Positions 10,869-19,616 of a DNA stretch of 53,728 nucleotides are shown in pieces. Location: assembly GCA_015711855.1 (NCBI GenBank), contig JACVJF010000008.1, positions 1 through 53,728 on the forward strand, read 5' to 3'. The notes under the pieces were generated by a model. It worked only from the letters and a program-made list of their open reading frames with translations, was not told the origin of the DNA and did not search any database. The first letter of the stretch is position 1; every line of letters starts with the position of its first letter. This DNA is from Candidatus Solincola quzhuomuensis. GTDB taxonomy: Bacteria; Actinomycetota; Geothermincolia; Geothermincolales; RBG-13-55-18. The translations under genes and the position numbers were made by a program.

Positions 10869-11642
10869 ATGAGAGTGGGTGTTTGCGGAGCGGGAGGTCG
10901 CATGGGTCGGGAAGTATGTCGGGCGGTGCAAGCGGAGGATGACCTCGTTTTGTCCTGCGCGGTCGACCCCCTTTTTGCCGGAAGGAACCTTGATGAGATT
11001 ATCCCGGAACTGAGGACGGGCCTGATCGTCGAGGAAGACGTGCATTGCATGAGGAAAGCCGGGGTGGAGGTGATGGTGGATTTCACGGTAGCTCAGGCCG
11101 CTCGTGTCAATCTCCCCAAAGCGCTTGAGGAAGGCATCCACTGCGTCGTGGGTACCACCGGCCTGACTCCCGAGGACCTGGAGGAACTTGACCGCCTCGC
11201 CCGGGAGCGCGGGGTGGGGTGCTTGGTGGCCCCCAACTTCGCCTTGGGTGCGGTGCTGATGATGGAGTTCGCCAGGACGGCGGCGCGTTTCTTGGAATCC
11301 TGTGAGATAGTGGAGATGCATCATCCCGCCAAGTTGGATGCTCCCTCCGGGACGGCTCTTCGCACGGCGGAGCTTGTTTTGGAGGCCAGAGGGTCGGCAA
11401 GAGAGGAGGTCAAGGAGGGGCCGCGGGGTCTCTCCTTGGGAGGGGTACACGTTCATTCCATCCGCCTTCCCGGACTGGTGGCCCACCAGGAAGTGATATT
11501 CGGGGGGCCTGGACAGGTCCTAACCATAAGACACGATTCCCTCGATCGGTCCTCCTTCATGCCCGGTGTCATAATGGCCGTGCGCAAGGTCGCTGGGATG
11601 AGGGGTTTGGTCCTGGGCCTGGAAAAGGTCATGGATCTGTAA
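10869..11642 (+). CDS. dapB: 4-hydroxy-tetrahydrodipicolinate reductase
   Basis: MRVGVCGAGGRMGREVCRAV, GTTGL, EMHHPAKLDAPSGTA motifs. Confidence 0.95.
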   Translation: MRVGVCGAGGRMGREVCRAVQAEDDLVLSCAVDPLFAGRNLDEIIPELRTGLIVEEDVHCMRKAGVEVMVDFTVAQAARVNLPKALEEGIHCVVGTTGLTPEDLEELDRLARERGVGCLVAPNFALGAVLMMEFARTAARFLESCEIVEMHHPAKLDAPSGTALRTAELVLEARGSAREEVKEGPRGLSLGGVHVHSIRLPGLVAHQEVIFGGPGQVLTIRHDSLDRSSFMPGVIMAVRKVAGMRGLVLGLEKVMDL

Positions 11643-11684
11643 GTAAGGGGCCCGCACTTCCTCGATATACGGACACAACTTGGT

Positions 11685-11738
11685 GACTTTCCCCGGAAAA
11701 AGTCGCGCTCGGACACCTTGCCGGGGCAAAAGGTCGCG
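11685..11738 (+). repeat. Two tandem imperfect hairpin units, each ending GTCGCG
   Basis: GACTTTCCCCGGAAAAAGTCGCG (11685-11707) and ACCTTGCCGGGGCAAAAGGTCGCG (11715-11738). Confidence 0.55.
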
Positions 11739-11866
11739 TCAAGCGCACATGCCGACCACGATACGCATTAATCTAAAGGTCAAGCGGTGTCTTCCGTGGA
11801 AGTTAACATTAGAGATAGTTGCGAAAGTGGATGCAGCTCGAGCAGCCCTAGACCGCGAGGTAAGAG

Positions 11867-14197
11867 ATGGCCGCTTCAGGCAGTGGAAAGAGAAAAGGAT
11901 CAACGGCCGGAAGGAAACCTTCCGCTGGCGGCCGCGAGGTGAGAGCCGGAAGAAAGGTGAAAGGTCTGCCCCGGAACCTACGGGAGATATACGGCGTTTC
12001 CCTGATCACCGTGGCCATCTTACTCTTTCTGGCCTTTTTCCTCTCCGCGCTGGGACCCGTGGGTAGGGGACTGGATAGTTTCTTCTCCTACCTGCTGGGC
12101 TACGTCCGTTTCGCCCTGCCCTTCCTGGTCCTGGCAATAGGAATGGCCCTTATGTTGGGACGCTTGGGCGATATGGGGAGAGAGGGTCAAGGCGGCTGGC
12201 GTTTGACCTGGGTGGAGCTATCCGGCGCCATGGTCCTTTTGATCGCCGTTTGCGCCCTACTCCATCTCAGGGTGGGAGGGGTCGAGGAGATGTTCGTGCT
12301 GGAGAACCTGTATCACGGCGGCGGTCTTTTGGGAGGAGCCCTGGCCTGGCCCCTGGTAAGGCTTTTGAGCCGGCCGGGGACCTACGTGCTCTTGATAGGC
12401 ATGCTCCTGGTGGGCTTTCTCCTTTTGAGCGGCCTCACCGTTTCCCACTACATGCAGGAGAGGGTGGAGAAGAGGCGCCGCGCCAGGCAGCTGAAGAGAG
12501 TGGCCCTGGTGGGTACACAGAAGCAGGGAAAGCGCGAAAAACCCGCGGTAACGGGGGGAGTTCGCAGCGGGCCAGAGAAGAAGGAGCCAACCGAGGAAGA
12601 ACCGATACCGGAAGTGATTCGGCCGCCCAAACCCCCGGTGGAGAGGAGCGTTCCGCCGGCGCTGGTGGTGGAGGATTCCGGACAGGTAGCCATGGGTGTT
12701 GAGGAGGATGCCCGAGACAAACCGTACCGCCTCCCCCCCCTGGAGCTCCTGACCCGTTCCCAACACGACTCCATCACCCACCGAAGCGTGAACGATAGCA
12801 TCGCCGTTCTGGAGAGGACCCTCCACGACTTCGGCGTGGACGCCGCGGTTACCAGAGTCACCCGGGGCCCTACGGTCACCCGTTTCGAGGTGGAGTTGGG
12901 ATCGGGGGTGAAAGTGAACCGGGTTCTCAGCCTGAGTGACGACATCGCCTATGCCATGGCCTCTCCGGACATCCGCATCATCACCCCCATTCCCGGCAAG
13001 TCGGCTATAGGGATAGAGATTCCCAACAGGGAACGGGATCTGGTGACCCTTGGAGATATACTCTCGACTCCCCGGGCAAGAAAGCCGACCTCTCCGCTTC
13101 GGGTGGGGTTGGGGATGGACGTTTCCGGCCAGCCGGTGCTCATAGACCTCCGGGAAATGCCTCATCTCCTGCTGGCGGGGGCCACGGGGACGGGTAAGAG
13201 CTGCTGCATCAACGCCATGGTCACCTCGGTTCTGATGATCGCCTCCCCTCAGGAAGTGCGCATGCTCCTGATCGATCCCAAGTACGTCGAACTCAGTCAT
13301 TTCAACGGCATACCTCATCTGCTGGCCCCCGTGATCACCGATCCTAAAAAGGCTTCCGGGGCTCTGGCCTGGGTGGTCAGGGAAATGGAATTCCGTTATC
13401 AGCTGCTTTCCCGTGCCGGGGTGAAGAACATAGAAGCCTACCAGGCTGCCCTCAAGGAAGGTCTGGGACGGGAGAAGGACGAGAAAGGTGAAAGGCAATT
13501 TCCCCCCATGCCCTATATCCTGGTGGTGATCGACGAGCTTGCGGATCTCATGATGGTGGCGCCGGCGGAGGTGGAGGATTCCATCACCCGGATCGCCCAG
13601 ATGGCCAGGGCGGTGGGGATACACCTGGTGGTGGCCACCCAGAGACCGTCAGTGGACGTGGTCACCGGGCTCATCAAGGCCAACATGCCCTCACGCATAG
13701 CCTTTACCGTGGCCAGTCAAGCGGATTCCCGGGTCATTCTCGACGTGGGGGGAGCGGAAAAGTTGGTGGGCCACGGGGACATGCTCTTCCTACCGGCGGG
13801 TAGTTCTAAACCGGTGCGTGTGCAGGGTGCCTACATCTCGGAACGGGAAATAGCGGCGGTGACTGGTTATATCAAGAGGCAGATGCAGGCGAATTATCGG
13901 GAGGATATCCTGGAGGAGGTATCCGGGGAGAGGAAGGAACAGGGTCGGGAGGACGAACTCCTCGAGGAGGCCATCGAGATAGTGGTGCGATCGGGAGTGG
14001 CTTCCGCGTCTCTCCTCCAGCGAAAACTGCGTGTGGGATACGCGCGAGCCGCCAGGCTTGTGGATATCATGGAGGATCTCGGCGTGGTAGGGGGTTTCGA
14101 GGGGAGCAAACCCCGCGCCGTCCTTATGACCTTGGAGGAGCTGGAGGAGAGGAAGCGCAGGCTTCGAGATCAGGAAGAGGAGGGAAAGGCGGGGTAG
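11867..14197 (+). CDS. ftsK: DNA translocase FtsK/SpoIIIE
   Basis: N-terminal TM segments, Walker A LLAGATGTGKSCCINAMV, VVIDELADLMM, ATQRPSVDVVTGLIKANMPSRIAF, C-terminal gamma winged-helix. Confidence 0.96.
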   Translation: MAASGSGKRKGSTAGRKPSAGGREVRAGRKVKGLPRNLREIYGVSLITVAILLFLAFFLSALGPVGRGLDSFFSYLLGYVRFALPFLVLAIGMALMLGRLGDMGREGQGGWRLTWVELSGAMVLLIAVCALLHLRVGGVEEMFVLENLYHGGGLLGGALAWPLVRLLSRPGTYVLLIGMLLVGFLLLSGLTVSHYMQERVEKRRRARQLKRVALVGTQKQGKREKPAVTGGVRSGPEKKEPTEEEPIPEVIRPPKPPVERSVPPALVVEDSGQVAMGVEEDARDKPYRLPPLELLTRSQHDSITHRSVNDSIAVLERTLHDFGVDAAVTRVTRGPTVTRFEVELGSGVKVNRVLSLSDDIAYAMASPDIRIITPIPGKSAIGIEIPNRERDLVTLGDILSTPRARKPTSPLRVGLGMDVSGQPVLIDLREMPHLLLAGATGTGKSCCINAMVTSVLMIASPQEVRMLLIDPKYVELSHFNGIPHLLAPVITDPKKASGALAWVVREMEFRYQLLSRAGVKNIEAYQAALKEGLGREKDEKGERQFPPMPYILVVIDELADLMMVAPAEVEDSITRIAQMARAVGIHLVVATQRPSVDVVTGLIKANMPSRIAFTVASQADSRVILDVGGAEKLVGHGDMLFLPAGSSKPVRVQGAYISEREIAAVTGYIKRQMQANYREDILEEVSGERKEQGREDELLEEAIEIVVRSGVASASLLQRKLRVGYARAARLVDIMEDLGVVGGFEGSKPRAVLMTLEELEERKRRLRDQEEEGKAG

Positions 14198-14420
14198 TCC
14201 CGCGTTCGCCCGTCACGAAAACCGTGACTCCTTGAACCCAAGGATAACGGGAAATTGTTGATGAAGTCGGTGGGCTTGCGCGGGGAAGGTTGACGGTAAG
14301 GGTAATTTTGCGGGACGACGGTATGCGGGAGGATTTGCTGGCGCATGTCGTTTGATATAATTTGCTATAATATTTGCTTGGTCAGCGGCATTTGCGAACG
14401 TTGACCGATGGCGCAGGGGA

Positions 14421-14693
14421 ATGTTTTGGGTGGGGAAAGGGAAAGGGCGGGAGGTCGAGTTGGCCAACAGGCTGGCGCAGGAGGTGGAGAAGATCCTTTC
14501 CGCGGCGGTGGGTGATTTTATCGCCAAGGCCACGTTGAAGAAGAATTGTGAGCTGATTGGTACCACCCCGGACGATCTCACAGCGGAAAAATTGCCGGAA
14601 CTGGCGGATAAAATAGAGAGGTCGGTTTCCTTTTTTTCCGGCAAGGAAGTGGGAAGCGGGGTGGCGGAGAAGATAAGGTCCATCAGGATATAA
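14421..14693 (+). CDS. Small hypothetical protein (90 aa), unknown function
   Basis: ORF in the ftsK-rimO gap: MFWVGKGKGREVELANRLAQEVEKILSAAVGDFIAKATLKKNCELIGTTPDDLTAEKLPELADKIERSVSFFSGKEVGSGVAEKIRSIRI; AT-rich TATAAT-containing upstream sequence. Confidence 0.6.
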   Translation: MFWVGKGKGREVELANRLAQEVEKILSAAVGDFIAKATLKKNCELIGTTPDDLTAEKLPELADKIERSVSFFSGKEVGSGVAEKIRSIRI

Positions 14694-14852
14694 CCCCACC
14701 GGCCGTCACCGGGTGCAAGACCGCACGTTTTGTAATCAGCGCCTGCGGGAGGAGAGGAAGCCCGGCGACAATCAAATTAAACCTTTAGATCGATGTAGGA
14801 AATTCCCCGAGGGTCGATCCTGCGGAGAGACTGCTGCGTCCGGGAGGCATAA

Positions 14853-16193
14853 ATGGATTTCTGTTTGATAACCTTGGGCTGTCCGAAGAACCAGGCGGAC
14901 TCAGACGCGGTCTCGACCTTGCTCAAGGATATGGGCTGGAGGGAGAGGGAAACGCCCGAGGTCGCCGATCTCATCCTCGTGAACACCTGTTCTTTCATCG
15001 TTCCCGCCGTGAAAGAATCCGTGGACGTGATCCTGGAGGTTGCGGACCTTGGGGAGGAAGGGCGTCGCATCGGCGTGCTGGGTTGTCTGGTTTCCAGGTA
15101 CGGAAAGAGGACTCTCCAAGACCTTCTCCCCGAGGTGGATTTTTTCCTCTCACCCCGAGAATATCATCTGCTTCCATCCTTTCTAAGACCGGCCTTGGGC
15201 GAGCTCAAAGAATCGGGCGAGATCTCCCTAAAGCGCAGATATGCATCGACCTTAAGAAGGGGTTACGTGTACCTGAAGATAGCCGACGGATGCCATAGGC
15301 GATGCGCCTATTGCACCATCCCCGCTATACGTGGCCGGTTAAGATCCCGACCCTGGCCGGATATCTTGGAGGAAGCACGATATTTTCTCCACCGGGGAGC
15401 GCGGGAGCTGGTCCTGGTGGCGCAGGACACGACCTCTTACGGGAGGGACTTGGCTGGAGAAGCGGATCTTCCCTTCCTCATCCGAAGGATTGCCGAATTG
15501 GACGGAGAATACCGCATCCGGATAATGTACATGCATCCCCAGGGCATGAACGAGAAGATCCTCGAATGCATGGATAACGCCCGCGTATATCCCTACTTCG
15601 ACCTGCCCATGCAGCACGTGGACCCCTCCGTACTGGAGGCCATGGGGAGGAAGGGGGACGCAGCCTCCTATCGTCGTCTGATCATGGAGATAAGGGAGAG
15701 GTTCCCGGAGGCTGCCCTGAGGGCCACGTTCATGGTCGGCTTCCCGGGAGAGGACGCCCGTTCCTTCCGCGGTCTGCTCGATTTCGTAGCCGAGATGCGT
15801 TTTGACTGGTTAGGTCTTTTTGGCTATTCTCAGGAGGAAGGCACGCCTGCTTTTGCCCTGGGACCCGGCTGTTCTCCCCGGGTAAGACGGGAGAGGTTGC
15901 AGCGGCTTTACCAATTGCAGGAAGAGATCATGCGGGAAAAGGCCCTGCGGATGGTGGGGAGAAAATTGAGGGTCCTCCTGGAGGGGGCAAGCGAGGAGGC
16001 GCCGGGCTACTGGGAAGCCCGCTCCTATCGAGAGGCTCCGGAGATCGACGGTGTCATTTTCGTTCCCGAAAGCGGGACCCTCAGGGCCGGAGAATGGTTA
16101 GAGGTTGTCGTGGAGTCTGCGGAGGGGATTGATCTAATTGCCGTTTCCCAAAATTTCCCGATGGTGGAGAAAAATAAGCTCGGAGGAGGATGA
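14853..16193 (+). CDS. rimO: Ribosomal protein S12 methylthiotransferase RimO
   Basis: ITLGCPKNQADSDAV, radical SAM CHRRCAYCTIPAIRGRLRSRP, TRAM-like C-terminus. Confidence 0.93.
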   Translation: MDFCLITLGCPKNQADSDAVSTLLKDMGWRERETPEVADLILVNTCSFIVPAVKESVDVILEVADLGEEGRRIGVLGCLVSRYGKRTLQDLLPEVDFFLSPREYHLLPSFLRPALGELKESGEISLKRRYASTLRRGYVYLKIADGCHRRCAYCTIPAIRGRLRSRPWPDILEEARYFLHRGARELVLVAQDTTSYGRDLAGEADLPFLIRRIAELDGEYRIRIMYMHPQGMNEKILECMDNARVYPYFDLPMQHVDPSVLEAMGRKGDAASYRRLIMEIRERFPEAALRATFMVGFPGEDARSFRGLLDFVAEMRFDWLGLFGYSQEEGTPAFALGPGCSPRVRRERLQRLYQLQEEIMREKALRMVGRKLRVLLEGASEEAPGYWEARSYREAPEIDGVIFVPESGTLRAGEWLEVVVESAEGIDLIAVSQNFPMVEKNKLGGG

Positions 16194-16755
16194 CAACTTA
16201 AATCTTCCCAATGCCCTCACCGTAGCCCGGATCTTATTGGCCCCCCTAATCGTCGCCCTGCTCCTAAGAGAATCTCCGAGGCGCAACCGCATGGCGGCGG
16301 CCGCTGTGGCGGCGGCAGCGGCCACGGATTACCTGGACGGCTTCGTCGCCCGCAAGCAAGGAAAGGAAACCCGCCTGGGACAGTTCCTCGACCCCCTGGC
16401 GGACAAGATATGCATATCCACCGCCTTCGTCATGCTCGCTCGCCGTGGACGCCTTCCCGTGTGGGTGCCTGTGGTGATCATGGGTCGCGAGGCCTTCATC
16501 ACCCTGTTCCGAGTCTATGTGGGCGCGCGGGGAGGATCTGTTCCGGCCAGCATATGGGGCAAGCTGAAGACCAACTCGCAGCTTGTGGCCCTTCTCCTGG
16601 TTATCATGGAGAAGGAAGGGGCCACCCACCGCCTACTGCGTAGGACGGCGGTGGCTACGGCCGTCTTTCTGACCCTATTTTCCGGCCTGGATTACGTGGC
16701 GAGATCGGAGCGATATCTGGTACCTTCCCAGAAAGGCGGAGCGCCGGATTCCTGA
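16138..16755 (+). CDS. pgsA: CDP-alcohol phosphatidyltransferase (PgsA-like)
   Basis: NLPNALTVARILLAPLIVALLL and DYLDGFVARKQGKETRLGQFLDPLADK (CDP-OH-P motif); start uncertain. Confidence 0.9.
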   Translation: MPFPKISRWWRKISSEEDDNLNLPNALTVARILLAPLIVALLLRESPRRNRMAAAAVAAAAATDYLDGFVARKQGKETRLGQFLDPLADKICISTAFVMLARRGRLPVWVPVVIMGREAFITLFRVYVGARGGSVPASIWGKLKTNSQLVALLLVIMEKEGATHRLLRRTAVATAVFLTLFSGLDYVARSERYLVPSQKGGAPDS

Positions 16756-16813
16756 GCGGTTAAACCGTTCGCGCGGCTCATGGGATTTACCGAAGTGGCG
16801 TAAAGGCGATGGA

Positions 16814-18055
16814 ATGAAGCGCTGTTGCTTGGTTGCCGTAGGGGACGAACTTCTCGACGGTCGGGTGACGGACACCAACACCGATTACCTCGCCAGGAAG
16901 CTCTCTTCCCGGGGTTGGGACATCGTTTTCCGCCTCACCGTCGGGGACAGGATGGAACTGCTGGCGGAGACCGTTTCCTGGGTTTGCCGCCGTTCCGATC
17001 TGGTGGTGATCACCGGCGGCCTAGGCCCCACGGAGGACGACTTGACCCGGGAAGCGGTATCCAGAGCGCTGAACCGTCCTCTCCGGAGAGATGGGGAGAT
17101 GGAGGCGCGGTTACGTTCCTACTTTTCCGCCTTGGGCAGGGAAATGTCGCCCAGCAACGCCCGTCAAGCGGACCTGCTGGATGGCGCGGATTGGATTGGA
17201 CCACGCCTGGGAACCGCTCCGGGACAGTGGCTTGAGCATGATGGGGTGATAGTCGTCCTCCTGCCCGGTGTACCCCGGGAGCTGACGGACATGATGGAAA
17301 AAGACGTGCTCCCGCGCCTGGAGGCGCGCTTCCCGGGAGCCGGCCTGGCTGTGGGGAGGTTGTTGGTGGCGGCTCGCCCGGAATCGGAGGTGGGGGAGGT
17401 GGTGAGCGCCGCCCTGAAGACTATGGAGGGCCTGCAGGTATCCTATCGTGCCCTGACCGGACAGATCGAGATCCGCGTCGCCTCCCGGGATGAGGAAAAG
17501 GTGTCCGAGGCGGTTCGGCGGTTGCGGGAGGCCTTGGGTTTATGGGTGGTGGCCCAGGGAGAGGAGAGCATGGAGGAGGTCCTAGGGAGAGAGCTTCGTT
17601 CCCGAGGCCTCACCCTCGCCGTGGCCGAATCCTGTACCGGAGGGATGGTGGGGGAGCGTATAACCGGTGTGCCTGGTAGTTCCGACTATTTTCGAGGCGG
17701 TTTGGTGGCCTATACCTACGAGGCCAAGGAACGTCTACTGGGCGTGGATCGAGGCCTACTCCGCAGGAAGGGAGCCGTAAACGAGGAAGTGGCCAAGGCC
17801 ATGGCCGAGGGGGTCCGCGAACGCTTCGGTGCCGATCTGGGGCTATCCGTCACCGGTGTCGCCGGTCCCGGTGGGGGAGGGGAGAGGGAACCGGTGGGAA
17901 CGGTGGCCTTTGGTCTCGCGGACGTTGAGGAGACCCTGGCGATGAAATACCGGCTTCCGGGAGACAGGGACACCGTGAGGCGGTTCGCCGCCAGCATAGC
18001 CCTGGCGATGGTCATTTTCAGACTGCGGGGTGTGCGGGTGGAGGAGGTCAGGTGA
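16814..18055 (+). CDS. cinA: Competence/damage-inducible protein CinA (nicotinamide-nucleotide amidohydrolase)
   Basis: AVGDELLDGRVTDTNTDYLARKL, ITGGLGPTEDDLTREAV, VAESCTGGMVGERITGVPGSSDYFRGG motifs. Confidence 0.96.
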   Translation: MKRCCLVAVGDELLDGRVTDTNTDYLARKLSSRGWDIVFRLTVGDRMELLAETVSWVCRRSDLVVITGGLGPTEDDLTREAVSRALNRPLRRDGEMEARLRSYFSALGREMSPSNARQADLLDGADWIGPRLGTAPGQWLEHDGVIVVLLPGVPRELTDMMEKDVLPRLEARFPGAGLAVGRLLVAARPESEVGEVVSAALKTMEGLQVSYRALTGQIEIRVASRDEEKVSEAVRRLREALGLWVVAQGEESMEEVLGRELRSRGLTLAVAESCTGGMVGERITGVPGSSDYFRGGLVAYTYEAKERLLGVDRGLLRRKGAVNEEVAKAMAEGVRERFGADLGLSVTGVAGPGGGGEREPVGTVAFGLADVEETLAMKYRLPGDRDTVRRFAASIALAMVIFRLRGVRVEEVR

Positions 18056-18063
18056 GGACGAAT

Positions 18064-18639
18064 ATGGCCGCGGAGAGGATGCGGTTGTTCGTTGCCTTGG
18101 ACATACCGGAAGAGGTCAGGGAGAGGATCGCCGTGGCCGTCGAGCGTGTGAGGGGAAGGTGCCCGGAGGCCCGTTGGGTGAAACCCCAAAACCTGCACCT
18201 GACCCTCAAGTTCATCGGATCCTTCGCCGTAGCCGAGATGGACAAGTTGGAGGGTGAGCTGAGCCGTATAGCGGAAAGATCGCGGCCTTTCACAGCCGCT
18301 TTAGCGGGTTGCGGAGGGTTTCCTGCCTCCGGGAAGGCGAGAGTCGTCTGGGTGGGGATGTCCCGAGGAGAGGAAGAAGCCTCCTTGATAGCGAAAAGAC
18401 TCGACGACGACCTGAAAAAATTGGACGTGAAGGCCGAGGAAAGACCATTCCGGGGACATCTCACCATAGCCCGCCTGAGAATCCCACGCGACTGCCGCGC
18501 CGTTATTTCCTCCCTGGAAGAGGAACTGCAGGGATTGGAAAAGATGCCCTTCGAGGTGAGGGAGATGACCCTATACAGGAGCATCCTGTCTCCTTCGGGC
18601 CCCGTCTATCATCCCCTGCAACGACTGTCCCTGGAGTAA
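18064..18639 (+). CDS. thpR: RNA 2',3'-cyclic phosphodiesterase (ThpR/LigT family)
   Basis: MRLFVALDIPEEVRERI, HLTLKFIG and HLTIARL HxTx motifs. Confidence 0.93.
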   Translation: MAAERMRLFVALDIPEEVRERIAVAVERVRGRCPEARWVKPQNLHLTLKFIGSFAVAEMDKLEGELSRIAERSRPFTAALAGCGGFPASGKARVVWVGMSRGEEEASLIAKRLDDDLKKLDVKAEERPFRGHLTIARLRIPRDCRAVISSLEEELQGLEKMPFEVREMTLYRSILSPSGPVYHPLQRLSLE

Positions 18640-18649
18640 AGGAGTGCTC

Positions 18650-19312
18650 ATGAGAAGGATCAAGCTCGCGCCCTCCCTTCTCAACGCCGATTTCAGCGAC
18701 CTGAGAAAGGCTCTTTCCTACATCGATGGTATCGCCGACGTAGTGCACCTCGACGTGATGGACGGCAACTTCGTCCCCAACATCACCTTCGGACCTCTTG
18801 TGGTGAGGGCGGTGAGGAACATCACTGATCTCCCTCTGGACGTCCACCTCATGATCGCCCATCCCGCGGAATTCGTGGAGGATTTCGTCTCCGCAGGCGC
18901 TGACTGGATAAGCTTCCATCTGGAGGTGACCAGGCGTCCGGAAGAGGTCATCGAGGTTATCCACGGCCTGGGAAGGAGGGCGGGACTGGTGGTCAATCCC
19001 CAGACGCCGGCCCCCTTGACCTTCGATTACCTGGAACTTGTCGACTACCTCCTGGTCATGACCGTGGTGCCCGGTTTCGGCGGTCAGGCCATGATCCCGG
19101 AGGCCCTCCCCAAGGTAATGGAGATCAAGAGGGAAGCGGAAAGGAGAGGGACCTCCCTGGAGGTGGAGGTCGATGGAGGGGTCAAGACGGGCAACCTCCG
19201 GGAAGTGGTGGAGGCCGGTGCGGACATAGTGGTTGTGGGTTCCTCCATATACGCGGCGCCCGACCCTCGAGGGGCGGCCGAGGAGATACGTCGTTTCCTG
19301 GACGGACGCTAG
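18650..19312 (+). CDS. rpe: Ribulose-phosphate 3-epimerase
   Basis: KLAPSLLNADFSDL, HLDVMDGNFVPNITFGP, VDGGVK motifs. Confidence 0.96.
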   Translation: MRRIKLAPSLLNADFSDLRKALSYIDGIADVVHLDVMDGNFVPNITFGPLVVRAVRNITDLPLDVHLMIAHPAEFVEDFVSAGADWISFHLEVTRRPEEVIEVIHGLGRRAGLVVNPQTPAPLTFDYLELVDYLLVMTVVPGFGGQAMIPEALPKVMEIKREAERRGTSLEVEVDGGVKTGNLREVVEAGADIVVVGSSIYAAPDPRGAAEEIRRFLDGR

Positions 19313-19362
19313 TTCCGTCCGGCTTTCGGGGGGTGAGGGAGTCTTTGGACTGGCGCCGGACA

Positions 19363-19391
19363 TGGACAGCCGGCATTTCTGTACTTATAAT
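19363..19391 (+). promoter_or_regulatory. Putative promoter of rib operon (TGGACA-N17-TATAAT)
   Basis: -35 TGGACA 19363-19368; -10 TATAAT 19386-19391; predicted TSS just upstream of riboswitch P1. Confidence 0.65.
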
Positions 19392-19401
19392 TTATAATTG
19401 C

Positions 19402-19517
19402 GAAGGTCTTCGGGGCAGGGTGGAAACCCCGACCGGCGGTGAAAGTCCGCGAGCCTAAAGGCAGAGCCGGTGAAATCCCGGCACCGACGGTGAAAGTCCG
19501 GATGGGAGAAGGCCTTA
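19402..19517 (+). ncRNA. FMN riboswitch (RFN element)
   Basis: gaaggtcttcggggcagggtggaaaccccgaccggcggtgaaagtccgcgagc...gccggtgaaatcccggcaccgacggtgaaagtccggatgggagaaggcctt matches RFN consensus; upstream of ribD. Confidence 0.97.
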
Positions 19518-19529
19518 CGGCGCTTGGAC

Positions 19530-19562
19530 GGCGCCGGGTTTTCTCCCGGCGCCTTGATTTTT
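19530..19562 (+). terminator. Intrinsic terminator of FMN riboswitch expression platform
   Basis: GGCGCCGGG-TTTTCT-CCCGGCGCC followed by TTGATTTTT. Confidence 0.9.
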
Positions 19563-19616
19563 ATCTCAGGGACGGATCGGCGCCGTCCCGGATAAGCAGG
19601 ACGGCGCGGAAACCCG

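Noticed and set aside
11680-12066. 128-aa ORF overlapping the ftsK 5' end
   Set aside because: It overlaps ftsK out of frame, and no recognisable domain supports it.
14700-14852. tRNA-like stretch between the 90-aa ORF and rimO
   Set aside because: No T-loop consensus, acceptor pairing or cloverleaf could be assembled; no tRNA seen elsewhere in the window.
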